From assembly GCA_016193545.1 (NCBI GenBank), contig JACPSA010000047.1, positions 1 through 7,437 of the forward strand: a stretch of 7,437 nt of DNA, given 5' to 3'. Origin of the DNA: Chloroflexota bacterium (GTDB lineage Bacteria > Chloroflexota > Dehalococcoidia > Dehalococcoidales > UBA2162). The position numbers were made by a program, and so were the translations under genes. Under the pieces are notes generated by a model, which did no database searches, was not told the DNA's origin, and was given only the letters and a program-made list of their open reading frames with translations. Positions 6,064-7,437 of the stretch are shown in pieces (the first letter of the stretch is position 1; the number at the start of each line of letters is the position of its first letter).

Positions 6064-6819
6064 ATGTCAGGACATTCCAAGTGGTCTTCAATTAAGCACC
6101 AGAAGGGTGTGGCTGACGTCAAGCGAGGTCAGCTTTTCACCAAGCTTGCCCGCGAAATTATCGTGGCGGTGCGGGAGGGAGGCAGTAACCCTGAAGCCAA
6201 TTTTCGGCTGCGGTTAGCCGTACAGAAAGCCCGTGACTCCAATATGCCTTTGGATAATATCGAAAGGGCCATTAAAAAGGGTAGCGGTACAGCCGAAGGA
6301 GCTGCCCTGGTAGAGATGATTCTGGAGGGTTACGGACCCAATGGAGCGGCTATCCTGGTGCATGCTCTGACTGATAACCGCAACCGCACCATACAGGAAA
6401 TCAGGAACGTATTTTCCCGTGGCGGCGGCAGCCTGGGAGAGAGCGGCAGTGTCGCCTGGCTGTTCGATTCCAAAGGACTTATCAGGACGGAGACCAATAA
6501 TTTAAATACCGATGAGTTAACCCTGCAGGCGATTGATGCCGGTGCCGAGGATGTCAGTATTGAGAAGGGTTATGCGGAGATTTTTACTAGACCTGACCAG
6601 CTAGAAATGGTCAAGAGAGCCCTAGAGCGGGGAAAAATTCCAGTGGCCTCGGCAGAGTTAGCCATGATACCCAAGACCCCACTTCAACTGGAGGAAAAGG
6701 CAGCCCTGCAAACTCTGAAGCTGCTGCACAAATTAGAGGAACTGGATGAAATTCAGTCAGTCTCCAGCAATGTCGATTTCTCTGATGCCATTCTGGAGGA
6801 ATTCCAGGCGCAAGTTTGA
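6064..6819 (+). CDS. yebC: YebC/PmpR (TACO1) family protein
   Basis: A complete 251-residue cytosolic protein of the YebC family, at its usual length of about 240-250. Signatures are the N-terminal SGHSKWSSIKHQKG (2-15), the lysine/arginine-rich LFTKLAREI region (24-32), GYGPNGAAI (89-97), TDNRNRT (103-109), GGSLGESGSVAWLF (121-134) and C-terminal LEELDEIQSVSSNVDF (224-239). Family members were annotated as DNA-binding transcriptional regulators. More recent work on YebC and mitochondrial TACO1 points to a role in translation, helping ribosomes through difficult stretches such as proline runs. Which applies here is not visible in the sequence. The ATG is preceded by AGGAG (6052-6056) at 7 nt spacing and by a strong promoter. 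The ruvC start lies 24 nt after the stop, so the two genes are probably co-transcribed, a pairing common in bacteria. Confidence 0.96.
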   Translation: MSGHSKWSSIKHQKGVADVKRGQLFTKLAREIIVAVREGGSNPEANFRLRLAVQKARDSNMPLDNIERAIKKGSGTAEGAALVEMILEGYGPNGAAILVHALTDNRNRTIQEIRNVFSRGGGSLGESGSVAWLFDSKGLIRTETNNLNTDELTLQAIDAGAEDVSIEKGYAEIFTRPDQLEMVKRALERGKIPVASAELAMIPKTPLQLEEKAALQTLKLLHKLEELDEIQSVSSNVDFSDAILEEFQAQV

Positions 6820-6843
6820 TGTGGCGGCTCCTGCTGACCTTTA

Positions 6844-7344
6844 ATGATAATTTTAGGTATTGACCCGGGCACAGTGGTAATGGGCTACGGAGTGATAGCC
6901 AGTAGCGATGATGAAATAACCCTGATTGATTATGGTTGTCTGAACACCCCACCACGCTCCCCCATCGGGGAGCGTTTGAGTTTTCTCTATAACCATCTCA
7001 TGAAAATTGTGGCACGCCACCGGCCTGACGTGGTCGCTGTGGAGCAACCCTTTCTGGCTAAGAATGTTAAGTCGGCGCTGGCCATCGGCCGGGCTCAGGC
7101 GGTGGCTATCCTGGCCGCTGCCAATAAGGGAATCCCCACCTTTGAATACACCCCCGCCCAGATAAAGCAGCGGGTAGCCAACTACGGCGCCAGCTCCAAG
7201 GAGCAGATTCAGGAGATGGTCAGGCTGCAACTCAAGCTATCTGAAGTCCCGGAACCGAACGATGCCGCCGACGCCCTGGCGGTAGCCCTCTGCCACCTCA
7301 GCGAGATGCACCTGAGCAACCTGCTGGCTAAGCAAAGTCTCTAA
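6844..7344 (+). CDS. ruvC: Crossover junction endodeoxyribonuclease RuvC
   Basis: Holliday junction resolvase that works with the RuvAB branch-migration complex in recombination and repair. At 166 residues it matches the usual length of about 160-175. The RNase H-like acidic catalytic set is complete: Asp7 in LGIDPGT, Glu67 in VAVEQPFLAKN, and Asp140 and Asp143 in PNDAADALAVALCH. The junction-binding lysine positions are also kept (Lys108 in PAQIKQRV and Lys119 in GASSKEQIQ). The ATG at 6844 is the first possible start, since an in-frame TGA lies at 6835-6837, and it gives the family N-terminus. No clear Shine-Dalgarno sequence precedes it in the 24-nt gap after yebC, so it may depend on coupling to upstream translation. 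ruvA and ruvB are not in the window; they may lie beyond the right edge. Confidence 0.96.
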   Translation: MIILGIDPGTVVMGYGVIASSDDEITLIDYGCLNTPPRSPIGERLSFLYNHLMKIVARHRPDVVAVEQPFLAKNVKSALAIGRAQAVAILAAANKGIPTFEYTPAQIKQRVANYGASSKEQIQEMVRLQLKLSEVPEPNDAADALAVALCHLSEMHLSNLLAKQSL

Positions 7345-7354
7345 ATATCTTAAA

Positions 7355-7423
7355 TGTCATTCTGAGGAGCGAAGCGACGAAGAATCTCAAACGAGATCCT
7401 TCGTCGCTTCGCTCAGGATGACA
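7355..7423. repeat. Long imperfect inverted repeat downstream of ruvC
   Basis: A 34-nt left arm (7355-7388, beginning TGTCATTCTGAGG) pairs with a 31-nt right arm (7393-7423, ending CAGGATGACA) around an AAAC loop. The arms differ by a 3-nt insertion in the left arm near 7366-7368 and two substitutions. The core GCGAAGCGACGAAG is perfectly matched. It begins 10 nt after the ruvC stop and has no T-tract, so it is not a canonical terminator, though the RNA hairpin could still stop or stabilise the message. It looks like a dispersed intergenic palindrome of the kind I associate with Dehalococcoidia-like and other environmental genomes. That association is from memory. Confidence 0.8.
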
Positions 7424-7437
7424 AGGGTTTCTATCCC

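Overview
The window comes from a bacterial chromosome of roughly even base composition and holds two divergent gene blocks. The lineage cannot be fixed by reading alone. The archaeal-style (about 400-residue) GlmU-type enzymes, the yebC-ruvC adjacency and the long inverted repeat containing GAGCGAAGCGACGAAG made me think of Chloroflexota, Dehalococcoidia-like. That is a hypothesis, not a result.

Left block, minus strand (5594 down to 117): a compact four-gene operon for UDP-N-acetylglucosamine synthesis, transcribed in the order glmM, glmU-like copy 1, glmU-like copy 2, glmS. The gaps are only 11, 7 and 6 nt, and at each junction the stop codon lies inside the next gene's Shine-Dalgarno-like sequence. 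GlmS makes glucosamine-6-P from fructose-6-P and glutamine, GlmM converts it to glucosamine-1-P, and copy 1 has the residues expected for both acetylation and uridylylation to UDP-GlcNAc. Copy 2 is a diverged tandem paralogue. It keeps the nucleotidylyltransferase signatures but lacks the acetyltransferase His/Tyr motif, so it probably does a different or purely nucleotidyl-transferring job. A Rho-independent terminator (10-34) closes the operon.

Middle (5595-6063): a 469-bp divergent intergenic region. It contains a near-consensus promoter so close to glmM that the mRNA would be almost leaderless, a weaker distal promoter, a GGATGT half-site cluster at the proximal -35, a multi-hairpin palindromic repeat (5852-5947) between the divergent promoters, and a strong extended -10 promoter for yebC.

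Right block, plus strand (6064-7344): yebC (YebC/TACO1 family) followed by ruvC (Holliday junction resolvase). A long imperfect inverted repeat (7355-7423) follows ruvC. All six main genes look intact. I see no phage, transposase, CRISPR or defence genes. The most interesting points are the divergence of the second GlmU-like paralogue, the near-leaderless glm promoter, and the two unrelated palindromic repeats.
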